A stretch of DNA of 64,000 bases from Scalesia atractyloides (Eukaryota > Streptophyta > Magnoliopsida > Asterales > Asteraceae), in NCBI GenBank assembly GCA_947069175.1, contig CAMTDV010000015.1, forward strand, positions 25,374,249 to 25,438,248, in the 5' to 3' direction. A program made the translations under genes and the position numbers. Numbering within the stretch: position 1 is the first letter of the stretch; the number at the start of each line of letters is the position of its first letter. This document shows, piece by piece, positions 44,438 to 55,919 of the stretch. The notes under the pieces are model-generated. The model did not search any database. It saw nothing but the letters and a program-made list of their open reading frames with translations, and was not told where the DNA came from.

Positions 44438-45477
44438 ATTATTTATTTTATTTATTTTAATCAATTATTTAAATTAAAAATCAATTAAAAATACTTAAAA
44501 ATAACGTTTTCAAGGTTAGAAAGTAGCCTTAAACTCACAAATTTATACCCAAAAATCTTATTAAAATAGTTAATAAAATCCACATACTTACTATACCTTT
44601 CGTTATTTATTGGTTAGTTATCTCTAGTCGATCAATCCCCTAAACTCGTGCGCATTCAACAATCTTCAAACAAACGCATCCAATGTGAGTGAATCTCTAC
44701 AAATTCCCCGTTTTAATCACATTTTGGGGTGTATCATGTGTCGTATTTATTTATTATAACTAATCATTGTGCATCCATCATGTTTATGATCAATGTGTAT
44801 TCAAGGTGTATCCATTGACTGTGTGGTTGAAGTTTAGATTAATTTTATCATTTCAGTACATACATTTCATAGGCCGCCGCTCCCCATTACCTATGAGCGT
44901 GAGCTGTTCCCCATTACCTATGAGCGTGAACCAGGCGTTGCCAACATAAGATCGGCTCCGTTTGATTGAGCCTTGATCTCACATACATTAGCATAGGCCG
45001 TCCGTTCCCCATTACCTATGAGCGTGAACGGGACGTTGCCAACACATACATTGTCATTCTCATTTCATGCTTAAGCAAGGTGGTTTGTGATTGTTATGTT
45101 TACATACATTTGTTCATATATGATTATTGCACAATTTTCCCAAAATTAAATTAAATAATAAATCAATAACAAACGTTTTTAAACAAGGTTCACTCGCCAA
45201 CTTTTGTTGACCCAAAATTTCCCATTTTTACACATGATACAGGTGATCAAGTTGAAGCAAGAAACATATAGGGCGGCCTAGAAGACTAAACCAGTTTAGA
45301 TTATGGATTTGTTTAGTTAATCTTTCCTTTCCTTGTATTGTATGAATTTGACTTGGAACTTTGAAATGTAATTTGGATTTAATAAATATGAAACATATTA
45401 GTAAACATCATGAGCTTTGGTGGTAACCCAATTATGCCCCGACTCTTGTTTCCGCTGCGGGTCGGGGTGTGACAGAT

Positions 45478-45490
45478 TGGTATCAAAGCC
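45478..45490 (+). promoter_or_regulatory. primer binding site of Tekay internal copy 1
   Basis: TGGTATCAAAGCC, three bases after the LTR, Met-tRNA-like as in chromoviruses. The equivalent in copy 2 is at 53640-53652. Confidence 0.8.
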
Positions 45491-46281
45491 ATGACTATAG
45501 GGATATAGGATAGGTTATTAGACCCTTAGAGCCTATACTATAGTTGCTTAGAAAATTTAAATTTTTGTGTGTTACATGCAAATTTCATGATGTTTGTATG
45601 CTTTATGTTTATAGTTACATTCGATGTTATGCAAGCATATTCATAAGTATATACTATCATATATTGCTTACCATGAACCATACTCTTATAACATATCATA
45701 TCCATGAAAGCACACACCACATCATTTTCATGATTGCTTTACAATGATTTATGTATTTTCAAATCTCATCAAAGTGAGTTCCCATGACGGGCATGTAGTA
45801 ACTGGAAGGGTACCAGTACCGGTAGTCGGAACGTCCTGTCTAGGCTTGGCATTCGTATAAATCCAAAATAAAGGACCAGTTTGCCTACCTGGGGACTAAC
45901 GATGAGAGTACGAAGTACCTATTAGGCCAAAGCATGCTATACCAAACGTCGTGTGAACTAACCCCACTTTGAGTTGTCATTGTGTCTACACCTGGACACA
46001 TTCCGACCATACATCTTGTAAACATATTTTGTGGTTTTCATTCGGGTCATGTGAGTGTAAATCGCCAATACTAATGTGAATCCTACCAAGCCAATAGTCA
46101 TGGGGGCCCACATGACTATACAGGTGAAGGTATGGGGGACATTTGAGGCCCAACATGAGCTAACCCAAGACATCCAATGGATGTGATTGCATTATTGATA
46201 TTTATGTTAATTTCATTTTTTTTGACACATGACCCCTAAACAATCCATAAACTCACCATCTTCCTATGTATATTCCTGTAG

Positions 46282-47755
46282 ATGTCGGGTAGGCAGCTAC
46301 GTGGAGGGCGGAAGTCAGGAAGGTCAAACGAACGCTTGGCCGCTCAGATAGCAAAACAAATGGCCACAGTACTTCCTGATATTGTAGTTCAAGTTCAGCA
46401 AGCTCTCACTGCAAATCCTGTCAATCCACCAAACCAAGAGGATCAAAACATCGACAACCCCTCCTCCAAGAAGTGCTCCTACAAGCACTTCAAGTCTTGC
46501 GATCCCCCGAAGTTCGAAGGGACCGAAGGTGTCACCGCTCTCCTCCACTGGTTTGAGGAGATGGAAAACACTTTCCTAAATTGCGATTGTCCCGAGGATC
46601 GCAAGGTACGTTACGCGACTGGGAGATTATTCGGGTAGCCCTGACCTGGTGGAACACCGAGAAGGGTAAGAGAGGAGTGGAAGACGCGATGGCCTTAACT
46701 TGGGAAGAGTTAAGGGAAGTAATGACAAAACGCTTCTGCCCAAGAAGCGAACTCAAGAAGTTAGAGGACGAATTCCACTCATTGAAGCAAAAGGAAGGGG
46801 ATCACACTTCCTACAACAAAAGATTTCTTGAGCTGAACCAGATGGTTCCAAACTTGTTCACCCCCGTGTACCGATTGGTGGAACACTATATTCGAGGCCT
46901 TCCCTCGAAGATTCAGGACCCAGTCCTCAGCGCTTCGCCTGCAACGCTCGAAGCCGCCATGGAATTAGCCACCGAACTTACCGAGAACCGCATCAGAAAC
47001 GGTAAGTTCAAAGAGGAGAAAAAGAAAGCCCCCATTGAGGGCCCAACTTCCAACCACCCCACCTCATCCTCAAAATTTTCAAACAAGAGAAAGCGAAATA
47101 CCAGAAATTTTGCCGTCACTCAAACAAATTTCCCCACCCCTGTTGCCCCCATCACACAAGTTACTCCTTCACCCGCACCACACAAAAGGCAATACTCTGG
47201 CCCTTACCCAAAGTGCACCCGTTGCCAATACCATCACTCCCCCGATTACCCCTGTCAATACTGCACCGGCTGTGGCCGTGCAGGACACACCATTCAAGCC
47301 TGCCGCACACTGCAACGAATGAACCGCAACCAACCCACAACTCAAACCCACCATCAAATGATGGGTCAAACCCAACAACCTCTTCAACCACCGCCTACAC
47401 AACATACAACCCAAACCTACTATCAACCCAACTACCCCATGATGCAACCCATGCGGGCTTGCTATAATTGCGGTGACCCAAACCATTTTAGAAACACGTG
47501 TCCACGCTTGGTAAACATCATACATGCTCAAGCTCAAGCGAATCCAGTGAACCAAGCTAACCAAGCTCCTCCACCTGCTAGAGGAAGAGCATTTAACATC
47601 AACGCCAACCAAGCTAGGGCCGACAACAACGTGGTTAACGGTACGTTTCTCGTCAATGGTAGTTATGCATCTGTATTATTTGATACTGGCGCGGATAAGA
47701 GTTTTGTGTCCTTAGAATTCGAACCATCCTCAATCAAACTCGTGTCGAGCTTATG
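46282..47755 (+). pseudogene. Tekay gag-protease, copy 1, frameshifted
   Basis: Same protein as the intact copy at 54444-55919, but one G is missing from the run at about 46634-46636 (GGG instead of GGGG), which breaks the frame in the gag core. From about 46640 the frame is again that of gag and ends at TGA (47753-47755). Structural protein of virus-like particles plus the N-terminal half of the aspartic protease (DTGA). A single-base difference in a G run could also be a sequencing error. Confidence 0.88.
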
Positions 47756-50700
47756 AACTCCATAACGGTAGAAGTTGCTGACGGAAAGCCGGTCTCATTA
47801 AACTCCATTATCTGGAACTGCACCTTTACTCTAAACGATCACGATTTTTCTGTTGACCTCATTCCTATGAAGTTGGGAAGTTTCGACATTATAATCGGCA
47901 TGGACTGGCTCAGCCAACATCAGGCTGAAGTAGTATGCCGTGAGAAGTTCATTCGCATTCCTCTTGCAGACGGTCAAACTCTACGAATCTTTGGAGAAAC
48001 CCCTTCGAAAGGACTCAAGCTGATGTCCTGTCTTCAAGCCCGAAGATATCTCCGCAAAAATTATGTAGCATTTCTAACTCACGTTGTCAAGAAAGGAGGC
48101 AAAGAGAAGAAACTCGAAGATATACCCGTAGTGAAGGAATTCCCGCAAGTTTTTCCCGACGATATCACCGGACTTCCTCCCAAGAGAGAAGTCGAATTCC
48201 GTATCGACCTTATACCTGGCGCTACACCCGTCGCGAAATCTCCTTATAGGTTAGCCCCATCCGAGATGCAAGAGCTGGCCAGTCAATTGCAAGAACTGAC
48301 CGACAAGGGATTCATACGTCCTAGCTCATCGCCTTGGGGTGCACCTGTTCTGTTTGTAAAGAAGAAAGATGGGACTTTTCGCATGTGCATTGATTACAGG
48401 GAACTCAACAAATTAACGGTCAAAAATCGCTATCCGTTACCTCGCATCGATGATCTTCTAGACCAACTCCAGGGTGCCTCTTATTTTTCAAAGATCGACC
48501 TTCGTTCCGGCTATCACCAACTCAGAGTACATGAAGAAGACGTTCCAAAGACCGCCTTCCGAACTCGATATGGTCACTACGAATTCATGGTTATGCCTTT
48601 TGGTCTAACCAACGCTCCAGCCGTCTTCATGGACTTAATGAACAGAGTTTGTAAACCCTATCTTGATCGCTTCGTTATAGTCTTCATCGACGATATTCTC
48701 ATTTACTCAAAGTCTAAGACTGATCATGAGCGACACCTTCGGCTCATCCTCTCACTTTTGAAGACCGAAAAGCTTTATGCTAAATTCTCCAAATGCGAAT
48801 TTTGGTTACAAGAAGTACAGTTCCTTGGTCATGTCGTCAATGACAAAGGAATTCATGTCGACCCCCCAAAGATCAAGGCAGTACAAGAATGGCAAGCGCC
48901 ACGTACCCCAACCGAGGTACGATCTTTCCTTGGGTTGGCTGGTTACTACCGTCGTTTCATATCGAATTTCTCTCGTATCGCTGTACCACTCACGGCTTTG
49001 ACACATAAAGGAAAACCCTTCGCATGGGGACCTAAACAAGAAGAAGCCTTCCAAACTCTTAAGCAAAAGCTTTGTGACGCTCCTATCCTCACACTCCCCG
49101 AAGGTTGCGAAGACTTTGTAGTATATTGCGACGCATCAGGACAGGGATTAGGCTGTGTCTTAATGCAAAGGGGAAAAGTGATAGCCTATGCTTCTAGGCA
49201 GCTCAAAACTCATGAGAAGAACTACACTACTCACGACCTAGAACTTGGAGCCGTTGTGTTCGCTCTTAAGATATGGAGACATTACCTCTATGGTACCAAG
49301 TGTGAGATTTACACTGACCACAAGAGCCTCCAACATATCTTTAACCAAAAGGAGTTGAATATGAGGCAACGAAGATGGGTCGAACTTCTTAATGATTACG
49401 ACTGCGAAATTCGGTATCATCCTGGCAAGGCAAATGTGGTGGCTGATGCACTCAGTCGAAAAGGTTATGCGAACTCTATTCGTCTTCTATGTTCGCAAAT
49501 CATGACCAACATCAAAGACCAAATCCGAGAAGCTCAACATGTTTCCATAACAGAATACGACATACGCAATGAGTTATCTTGTGGAGCAGAACTTAAACTC
49601 GAAACAAAATCTGACGGCATTCTGTATTATCTCGATCGCCTATGGATTCCTGATCACAACAATCTTCGCGATACCCTTATGAAAGAGGCTCACAAGACAC
49701 GATACTCTGTACATCCAGGAGCCGACAAGATGTATCAAGACCTTCGATACACCTACTGGTGGCCTGGCATGAAGAAGGATATTGCTGTTTTTGTTTCCAA
49801 GTGCCTTACCTGTTCAAAAGTGAAAGCTGAGCACCAAAGACCCTCAGGACTTCTGGTCCAACCTGAAATACCCGTATGGAAGTGGGAAAATATAACCATG
49901 GACTTCATTACCGGGTTACCTAGCACTCCTGGTGGGTACGACACAATATGGGTAATCATTGATCGTCTTACAAAATCAGCTCACTTCATTCCAATTCGCG
50001 AGGACTTCAAAAATGAGAAGCTAGCCCGCATCTACATCAGTGAAATCGTAAGCCGTCATGATGTACCTTTAAGCATTATATCAGATCGTGATGGTCGTTT
50101 CACTTCACGCACATGGCAAGCTGTACAAGCCGCTTTGGGTACGCGATTAGATCTCAGCACTGCCTATCATCCCCAAACTGATGGTCAATCTGAACGCACC
50201 ATTCAAACTCTTGAAGACATGCTTCGGGCATGTGTCATAGACTTCAAAGGGAATTGGGACGCTCACTTACCATTTGTTGAATTTTCGTACAACAACAGTT
50301 TTCATTCAAGTATCGGCATGGCACCTTTCGAAGCGTTATATGGTCGTAAATGCCGATCACCTATATGTTGGCACGAAATTGGAGAAGCTCAAATCACCGG
50401 TCCAGAATTAATACAAGAAACAACTGACAAGATTCATCAGATCCGAAACAACCTGTTAGCGGCACAAAGTCGTCAAAAGAGCTACGCTGACAAGCGACGA
50501 AAGCCCTTGGAGTTTAACGTTGGCGATCAAGTACTTTTAAAGGTATCGCCGTGGAAGGGAGTAGTTCGTTTCGGCCAAAAAGGCAAGCTAGCACCACGCT
50601 ACGTAGGTCCTTTCAAAATACTCGAAAGGGTAGGACCTGTAGCCTACAAGCTTGACTTACCGGAGGAACTCAACAGAATTCATCCCACATTCCACGTATC

Positions 50701-50953
50701 GAACTTGAAGAAGTGCCTCGCCGATGAAAATCTCCATATTCCTCTAGAAGACATTCAAGTTGATGAATCTATGCATTTTATTGAAAGACCAGTAGAAATT
50801 ATGGACTTCGGAGAAAAACGTTTAAGAAGAAGCCGCATCCCAATTGTCAGGGTACGCTGGGAGTCGAAACGAGGACCTGAGTTTACTTGGGAACGTGAAG
50901 ACTCAATGCGCGAAAAATACCCACACCTTTTTCCTGTATCTACTACTACTTAA
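47753..50953 (+). CDS. Tekay pol polyprotein, copy 1, intact
   Basis: 1066 codons. It begins with the C-terminal half of the protease (GSFDIIIGMDWLS, 42-54), continuing the gag-protease frame in a -1 register through an ATGA overlap. RT: YRELNKLTVKNRYPLPRIDD (215-234) and the active site FIDD (311-314). RNase H: D460 in YCDASGQ, D522 in YTDHKS and DALSRK. Integrase: HHCC zinc module (646-688) and a DD35E triad D717-D778-E814. GDQVLLKVSPWKG (924-936) precedes a C-terminal chromo-like segment (RVRWESKRGPEFTWERE). All catalytic residues are present, so the polyprotein looks functional; its matching gag copy is frameshifted. Confidence 0.93.
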   Translation: MNSITVEVADGKPVSLNSIIWNCTFTLNDHDFSVDLIPMKLGSFDIIIGMDWLSQHQAEVVCREKFIRIPLADGQTLRIFGETPSKGLKLMSCLQARRYLRKNYVAFLTHVVKKGGKEKKLEDIPVVKEFPQVFPDDITGLPPKREVEFRIDLIPGATPVAKSPYRLAPSEMQELASQLQELTDKGFIRPSSSPWGAPVLFVKKKDGTFRMCIDYRELNKLTVKNRYPLPRIDDLLDQLQGASYFSKIDLRSGYHQLRVHEEDVPKTAFRTRYGHYEFMVMPFGLTNAPAVFMDLMNRVCKPYLDRFVIVFIDDILIYSKSKTDHERHLRLILSLLKTEKLYAKFSKCEFWLQEVQFLGHVVNDKGIHVDPPKIKAVQEWQAPRTPTEVRSFLGLAGYYRRFISNFSRIAVPLTALTHKGKPFAWGPKQEEAFQTLKQKLCDAPILTLPEGCEDFVVYCDASGQGLGCVLMQRGKVIAYASRQLKTHEKNYTTHDLELGAVVFALKIWRHYLYGTKCEIYTDHKSLQHIFNQKELNMRQRRWVELLNDYDCEIRYHPGKANVVADALSRKGYANSIRLLCSQIMTNIKDQIREAQHVSITEYDIRNELSCGAELKLETKSDGILYYLDRLWIPDHNNLRDTLMKEAHKTRYSVHPGADKMYQDLRYTYWWPGMKKDIAVFVSKCLTCSKVKAEHQRPSGLLVQPEIPVWKWENITMDFITGLPSTPGGYDTIWVIIDRLTKSAHFIPIREDFKNEKLARIYISEIVSRHDVPLSIISDRDGRFTSRTWQAVQAALGTRLDLSTAYHPQTDGQSERTIQTLEDMLRACVIDFKGNWDAHLPFVEFSYNNSFHSSIGMAPFEALYGRKCRSPICWHEIGEAQITGPELIQETTDKIHQIRNNLLAAQSRQKSYADKRRKPLEFNVGDQVLLKVSPWKGVVRFGQKGKLAPRYVGPFKILERVGPVAYKLDLPEELNRIHPTFHVSNLKKCLADENLHIPLEDIQVDESMHFIERPVEIMDFGEKRLRRSRIPIVRVRWESKRGPEFTWEREDSMREKYPHLFPVSTTT

Positions 50954-50987
50954 ATTTCGGGACGAAATTTCTAAAAGTAGGGGATAC
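50952..50987 (+). promoter_or_regulatory. hairpin and polypurine tract before Tekay LTR 2
   Basis: Right after the pol stop lies an 8-bp stem AAATTTCG/CGAAATTT with a GGA loop (50952-50970), followed by the purine-rich AAAAGTAGGGGA (50973-50984) just before the LTR. A TTCGGGACGAAA hairpin at this place is a familiar feature of Tekay/Del elements. Confidence 0.65.
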
Positions 50988-51169
50988 TGTAACATTTGTC
51001 GAAAAACGGGTTTTCGAAACCCGCTTCGTTTAATAACCGAACAATCAGTTTTAAATTTTTGTTGTTCATTTACGGCTTATTTTTAATTTTAAACGATTCA
51101 TAATTGATCAACAAATTAAAAGATATAAATTAAAATTTTAAAAATATAAAAATGAATTAATTAAAAAGG

Positions 51170-51257
51170 AAAACCGGCTGCCGGGAGTCGAACCCGGGTC
51201 AGCCGGATATTTCCTCAAAGACTTAACTCGCGTGCCATAAACCACTCCGCCACTTTG
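51170..51257 (-). ncRNA. tRNA-like Pol III unit A in LTR 2 (antisense)
   Basis: A box 51252-51242 and B box 51194-51184 are unchanged from LTR 1. Confidence 0.62.
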
Positions 51258-52104
51258 ATTTTTCTGATAATATAATGAATCTTTTAATTCAAATACTAAT
51301 ATACGAATTCAAAACCCAGTCAATTTGCGCCCAAACAGCAGTCGTCGGAAATCCCGACGACTTCGCCGATAATTTACGTTTCCGCTCGAATTAACCATTG
51401 AATTAACTCTAACGACGGTTATAACCGACGTCTGAACCCGCGACATCAGCCATAACCGCCGGAGAACGGCTGACTTCGAATTAAGACCGAATTCAGACCC
51501 CATACATCTCGATACTACCCTATAAATTCACCCACAATTCACCAGAAACCTTTTCGCTCTCAAATCGCACCTTTTCTCGACGAAATTTACTCGCTGGAAA
51601 AACATCTGCAAGTCGCCGGAAAACCGAGACTTCCACCTGCACGGTAATTACTTCGATTTTCTGGCTCATTCCTTTATTAGACAAATTCTAATATAAATCC
51701 CTCACCCAGAATCCTTTGCAGTCGACGTTGCCGGATTATCTGATTCGCCGGAGAAATTTCTGAACTTTCAGGGGAACTGCTGATTATCGGTATGATTCTT
51801 CTGTTTCACTGATAGTCATTACCCAGTAGTCCCACTTCACATCTAATCCCTCCAAATTATTGGTAGATTCTATAAGCCGCAGCTCACCAAGACGGAGCCG
51901 ACGACCTTGCCGGACGTCTGAAGAAAAGCGAACAGTTGGTACAATCAACCCTCCAATCTCTTTCCATTCATTTTCTTTTCGATGGCTCATAACCTTCATT
52001 GAGCTAACTTAGCAAATAACAGTCTTTTGATCGATGCTTATGTTTTGAACGAAGAAGATGAAGTGTGGTATAATATAAGAATAATTAAAATCGGTTTAAT
52101 AAAC

Positions 52105-52599
52105 GGGTTAGACACACAGTCCAGCGGTGGACTGTGTGCAACAAACATACACGAGACGCGAGTTCGAATCCTGTCCCAGTTTTACCCACTTGAAATAAAA
52201 ATCTGCCTTTTTAACTGAACCGGGTTGACGCACAGTATATGTTAAGTATAATAAAAACCGAGTTAATAACCAAGTGACACACACAGTCCAGCGGTGGACT
52301 GTGTGTACGCTAACCCACAGGTCCCGGGTTCGAGACTTGTGGTCAGCACCGGTCCGTTACGTTTAAAAGCTTTTTAAAAATAAATAATTTTCGGTTTAAA
52401 GTAAATAGTATATAAGTATAATTAAAAACAGAATTATTTCGGGTTAGACACGTAGCTCAGTTGGTAGAGCTGCGTGCACGCGTACGGGAGGTCTCGGGTT
52501 CGAGCCTCACTCAGCGCACAATTTCACACGATTAAACTGGTCAACAGTAACGGTCAACGGTCAACGGTCTCGGTCAACGGTCAAAGTCAACTTTTTTTT
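52105..52599 (+). ncRNA. tandem tRNA-like units B1-B3 in LTR 2
   Basis: The three units recur with unchanged A and B boxes and T-runs, except that the B2 B-box region reads GAGACTT instead of GAGACCT. That change weakens the T-arm-like stem. A C/T-to-A change in B2 lengthens its first hairpin to a 12-bp perfect stem (ACACACAGTCCA/TGGACTGTGTGT). Confidence 0.6.
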
Positions 52600-54443
52600 A
52601 TTATTTATTTTATTTATTTTAATCAATTATTTAAATTAAAAATCAATTAAAAATACTTAAAAATAACGTTTTCAAGGTTAGAAAGTAGCCTTAAACTCAC
52701 AAATTTATACCCAAAAATCTTATTAAAATAGTTAATAAAATCCACATACTTACTATACCTTTCGTTATTTATTGGTTAGTTATCTCTAGTCGATCAATCC
52801 CCTAAACTCGTGCGCATTCAACAATCTTCAAACAAACGCATCCAATGTGAGTGAATCTCTACAAATTCCCCGTTTTAATCACATTTTGGGGTGTATCATG
52901 TGTCGTATTTATTTATTATAACTAATCATTGTGCATCCATCATGTTTATGATCAATGTGTATTCAAGGTGTATCCATTGACTGTGTGGTTGAAGTTTAGA
53001 TTAATTTTATCATTTCAGTACCTACATTTCATAGGCCGCCGCTCCCCATTACCTATGAGCGTGAGCTGTTCCCCATTACCTATGAGCGTGAACCAGGCGT
53101 TGCCAACATAAGATCGGCTCCGTTTGATTGAGCCTTGATCTCACATACATTAGCATAGGCCGTCCGTTCCCCATTACCTATGAGCGTGAACGGGACGTTG
53201 CCAACACATACATTGTCATTCTCATTTCATGCTTAAGCAAGGTGGTTTGTGATTGTTATGTTTACATACATTTGTTCATATATGATTATTGCACAATTTT
53301 CCCAAAATTAAATTAAATAATAAATCAATAACAAACGTTTTTAAACAAGGTTCACTCGCCAACTTTTGTTGACCCAAAATTTCCCATTTTTACACATGAT
53401 ACAGGTGATCAAGTTGAAGCAAGAAACATATAGGGCGGCCTAGAAGACTAAACCAGTTTAGATTATGGATTTGTTTAGTTAATCTTTCCTTTCCTTGTAT
53501 TGTATGAATTTGACTTGGAACTTTGAAATGTAATTTGGATTTAATAAATATGAAGCATATTAGTAAACATCATGAGCTTTGGTGGTAACCCAATTATGCC
53601 CCGACTCTTGTTTCCGCTGCGGGTCGGGGTGTGACAGATTGGTATCAAAGCCATGACTATAGGGATATAGGATAGGTTATTAGACCCTTAGAGCCTATAC
53701 TATAGTTGCTTAGAAAATTTAAATTTTTGTGTGTTACATGCAAATTTCATGATGTTTGTATGCTTTATGTTTATAGTTACATTCGATGTTATGCAAGCAT
53801 ATTCATAAGTATATACTATCATATATTGCTTACCATGAACCATACTCTTATAACATATCATATCCATGAAAGCACACACCACATCATTTTCATGATTGCT
53901 TTACAATGATTTATGTATTTTCAAATCTCATCAAAGTGAGTTCCCATGACGGGCATGTAGTAACTGGAAGGGTACCAGTACCGGTAGTCGGAACGTCCTG
54001 TCTAGGCTTGGCATTCGTATAAATCCAAAATAAAGGACCAGTTTGCCTACCTGGGGACTAACGATGAGAGTACGAAGTACCTATTAGGCCAAAGCATGAT
54101 ATACCAAACGTCGTGTGAACTAACCCCACTTTGAGTTGTCATTGTGTCTACACCTGGACACATTCCGACCATACATCTTGTAAACATATTTTGTGGTTTT
54201 CATTCGGGTCATGTGAGTGTAAATCGCCAATACTAATGTGAATCCTACCAAGCCAATAGTCATGGGGGCCCACATGACTATACAGGTGAAGGTATGGGGG
54301 ACATTTGAGGCCCAACATGAGCTAACCCAAGACATCCAATGGATGTGATTGCATTATTGATATTTATGTTAATTTCATTTTTTTTGACACATGACCCCTA
54401 AACAATCCATAAACTCACCATCTTCCTATGTATATTCCTGTAG

Positions 54444-55919
54444 ATGTCGGGTAGGCAGCTACGTGGAGGGCGGAAGTCAGGAAGGTCAAACGAACGCTTG
54501 GCCGCTCAGATAGCAAAACAAATGGCCACAGTACTTCCTGATATTGTAGTTCAAGTTCAGCAAGCTCTCACTGCAAATCCTGTCAATCCACCAAACCAAG
54601 AGGATCAAAACATCGACAACCCCTCCTCCAAGAAGTGCTCCTACAAGCACTTCAAGTCTTGCGATCCCCCGAAGTTCGAAGGGACCGAAGGTGTCACCGC
54701 TCTCCTCCACTGGTTTGAGGAGATGGAAAACACTTTCCTAAATTGCGATTGTCCCGAGGATCGCAAGGTACGTTACGCGACTGGGAGATTATTCGGGGTA
54801 GCCCTGACCTGGTGGAACACCGAGAAGGGTAAGAGAGGAGTGGAAGACGCGATGGCCTTAACTTGGGAAGAGTTAAGGGAAGTAATGACAAAACGCTTCT
54901 GCCCAAGAAGCGAACTCAAGAAGTTAGAGGACGAATTCCACTCATTGAAGCAAAAGGAAGGGGATCACACTTCCTACAACAAAAGATTTCTTGAGCTGAA
55001 CCAGATGGTTCCAAACTTGTTCACCCCCGTGTACCGATTGGTGGAACACTATATTCGAGGCCTTCCCTCGAAGATTCAGGACCCAGTCCTCAGCGCTTCG
55101 CCTGCAACGCTCGAAGCCGCCATGGAATTAGCCACCGAACTTACCGAGAACCGCATCAGAAACGGTAAGTTCAAAGAGGAGAAAAAGAAAGCCCCCATTG
55201 AGGGCCCAACTTCCAACCACCCCACCTCATCCTCAAAATTTTCAAACAAGAGAAAGCGAAATACCAGAAATTTTGCCGTCACTCAAACAAATTTCCCCAC
55301 CCCTGTTGCCCCCATCACACAAGTTACTCCTTCACCCGCACCACACAAAAGGCAATACTCTGGCCCTTACCCAAAGTGCACCCGTTGCCAATACCATCAC
55401 TCCCCCGATTACCCCTGTCAATACTGCACCGGCTGTGGCCGTGCAGGACACACCATTCAAGCCTGCCGCACACTGCAACGAATGAACCGCAACCAACCCA
55501 CAACTCAAACCCACCATCAAATGATGGGTCAAACCCAACAACCTCTTCAACCACCGCCTACACAACATACAACCCAAACCTACTATCAACCCAACTACCC
55601 CATGATGCAACCCATGCGGGCTTGCTATAATTGCGGTGACCCAAACCATTTTAGAAACACGTGTCCACGCTTGGTAAACATCATACATGCTCAAGCTCAA
55701 GCGAATCCAGTGAACCAAGCTAACCAAGCTCCTCCACCTGCTAGAGGAAGAGCATTTAACATCAACGCCAACCAAGCTAGGGCCGACAACAACGTGGTTA
55801 ACGGTACGTTTCTCGTCAATGGTAGTTATGCATCTGTATTATTTGATACTGGCGCGGATAAGAGTTTTGTGTCCTTAGAATTCGAACCATCCTCAATCAA
55901 ACTCGTGTCGAGCTTATGA
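54444..55919 (+). CDS. Tekay gag-protease, copy 2, intact
   Basis: 491 codons. The capsid core lies at ~75-235 (LLHWFEEMENTF, LTWWNTEKGKRG, YNKRFLELNQMVPNLFTP). Basic Ser/Thr/Pro-rich stretch 245-310. Two CCHC zinc knuckles follow: C328-C331-H336-C341 and C394-C397-H402-C407. The aspartic protease motif is D468-T-G-A. Translation ends inside the protease; pol starts one base upstream of the stop (ATGA) in the -1 frame. It forms the particle shell and binds RNA. The start is the first ATG after the leader. Confidence 0.93.
   Translation: MSGRQLRGGRKSGRSNERLAAQIAKQMATVLPDIVVQVQQALTANPVNPPNQEDQNIDNPSSKKCSYKHFKSCDPPKFEGTEGVTALLHWFEEMENTFLNCDCPEDRKVRYATGRLFGVALTWWNTEKGKRGVEDAMALTWEELREVMTKRFCPRSELKKLEDEFHSLKQKEGDHTSYNKRFLELNQMVPNLFTPVYRLVEHYIRGLPSKIQDPVLSASPATLEAAMELATELTENRIRNGKFKEEKKKAPIEGPTSNHPTSSSKFSNKRKRNTRNFAVTQTNFPTPVAPITQVTPSPAPHKRQYSGPYPKCTRCQYHHSPDYPCQYCTGCGRAGHTIQACRTLQRMNRNQPTTQTHHQMMGQTQQPLQPPPTQHTTQTYYQPNYPMMQPMRACYNCGDPNHFRNTCPRLVNIIHAQAQANPVNQANQAPPPARGRAFNINANQARADNNVVNGTFLVNGSYASVLFDTGADKSFVSLEFEPSSIKLVSSL

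Larger units (their letters stand above)
42825..45474 (+). repeat. Tekay LTR, copy 1
   Basis: 2650 bp, TGTAACATTTG..GTGTGACA. It carries four tRNA-like units, a W-box cluster and three copies of CCCCATTACCTATGAGCGTGA (near 44882, 44908 and 45006). A 7-bp stem (CGGGTTT/AAACCCG) lies close to its start. Confidence 0.93.
50988..53636 (+). repeat. Tekay LTR, copy 2
   Basis: 2649 bp, about 99.5% identical to copy 1 by eye, one base shorter at ~51659. It holds the same four tRNA-like units (A at 51170-51257; B1 A box 52117; B2 A box 52284; B3 A box 52453) and the W-box cluster at 52539-52590. Confidence 0.93.

Noticed and set aside
46913..47612. Several minus-strand open frames opposite the Tekay gag
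   Set aside because: Shadows of the proline/threonine-rich gag frame; they recur in copy 2 for the same reason.
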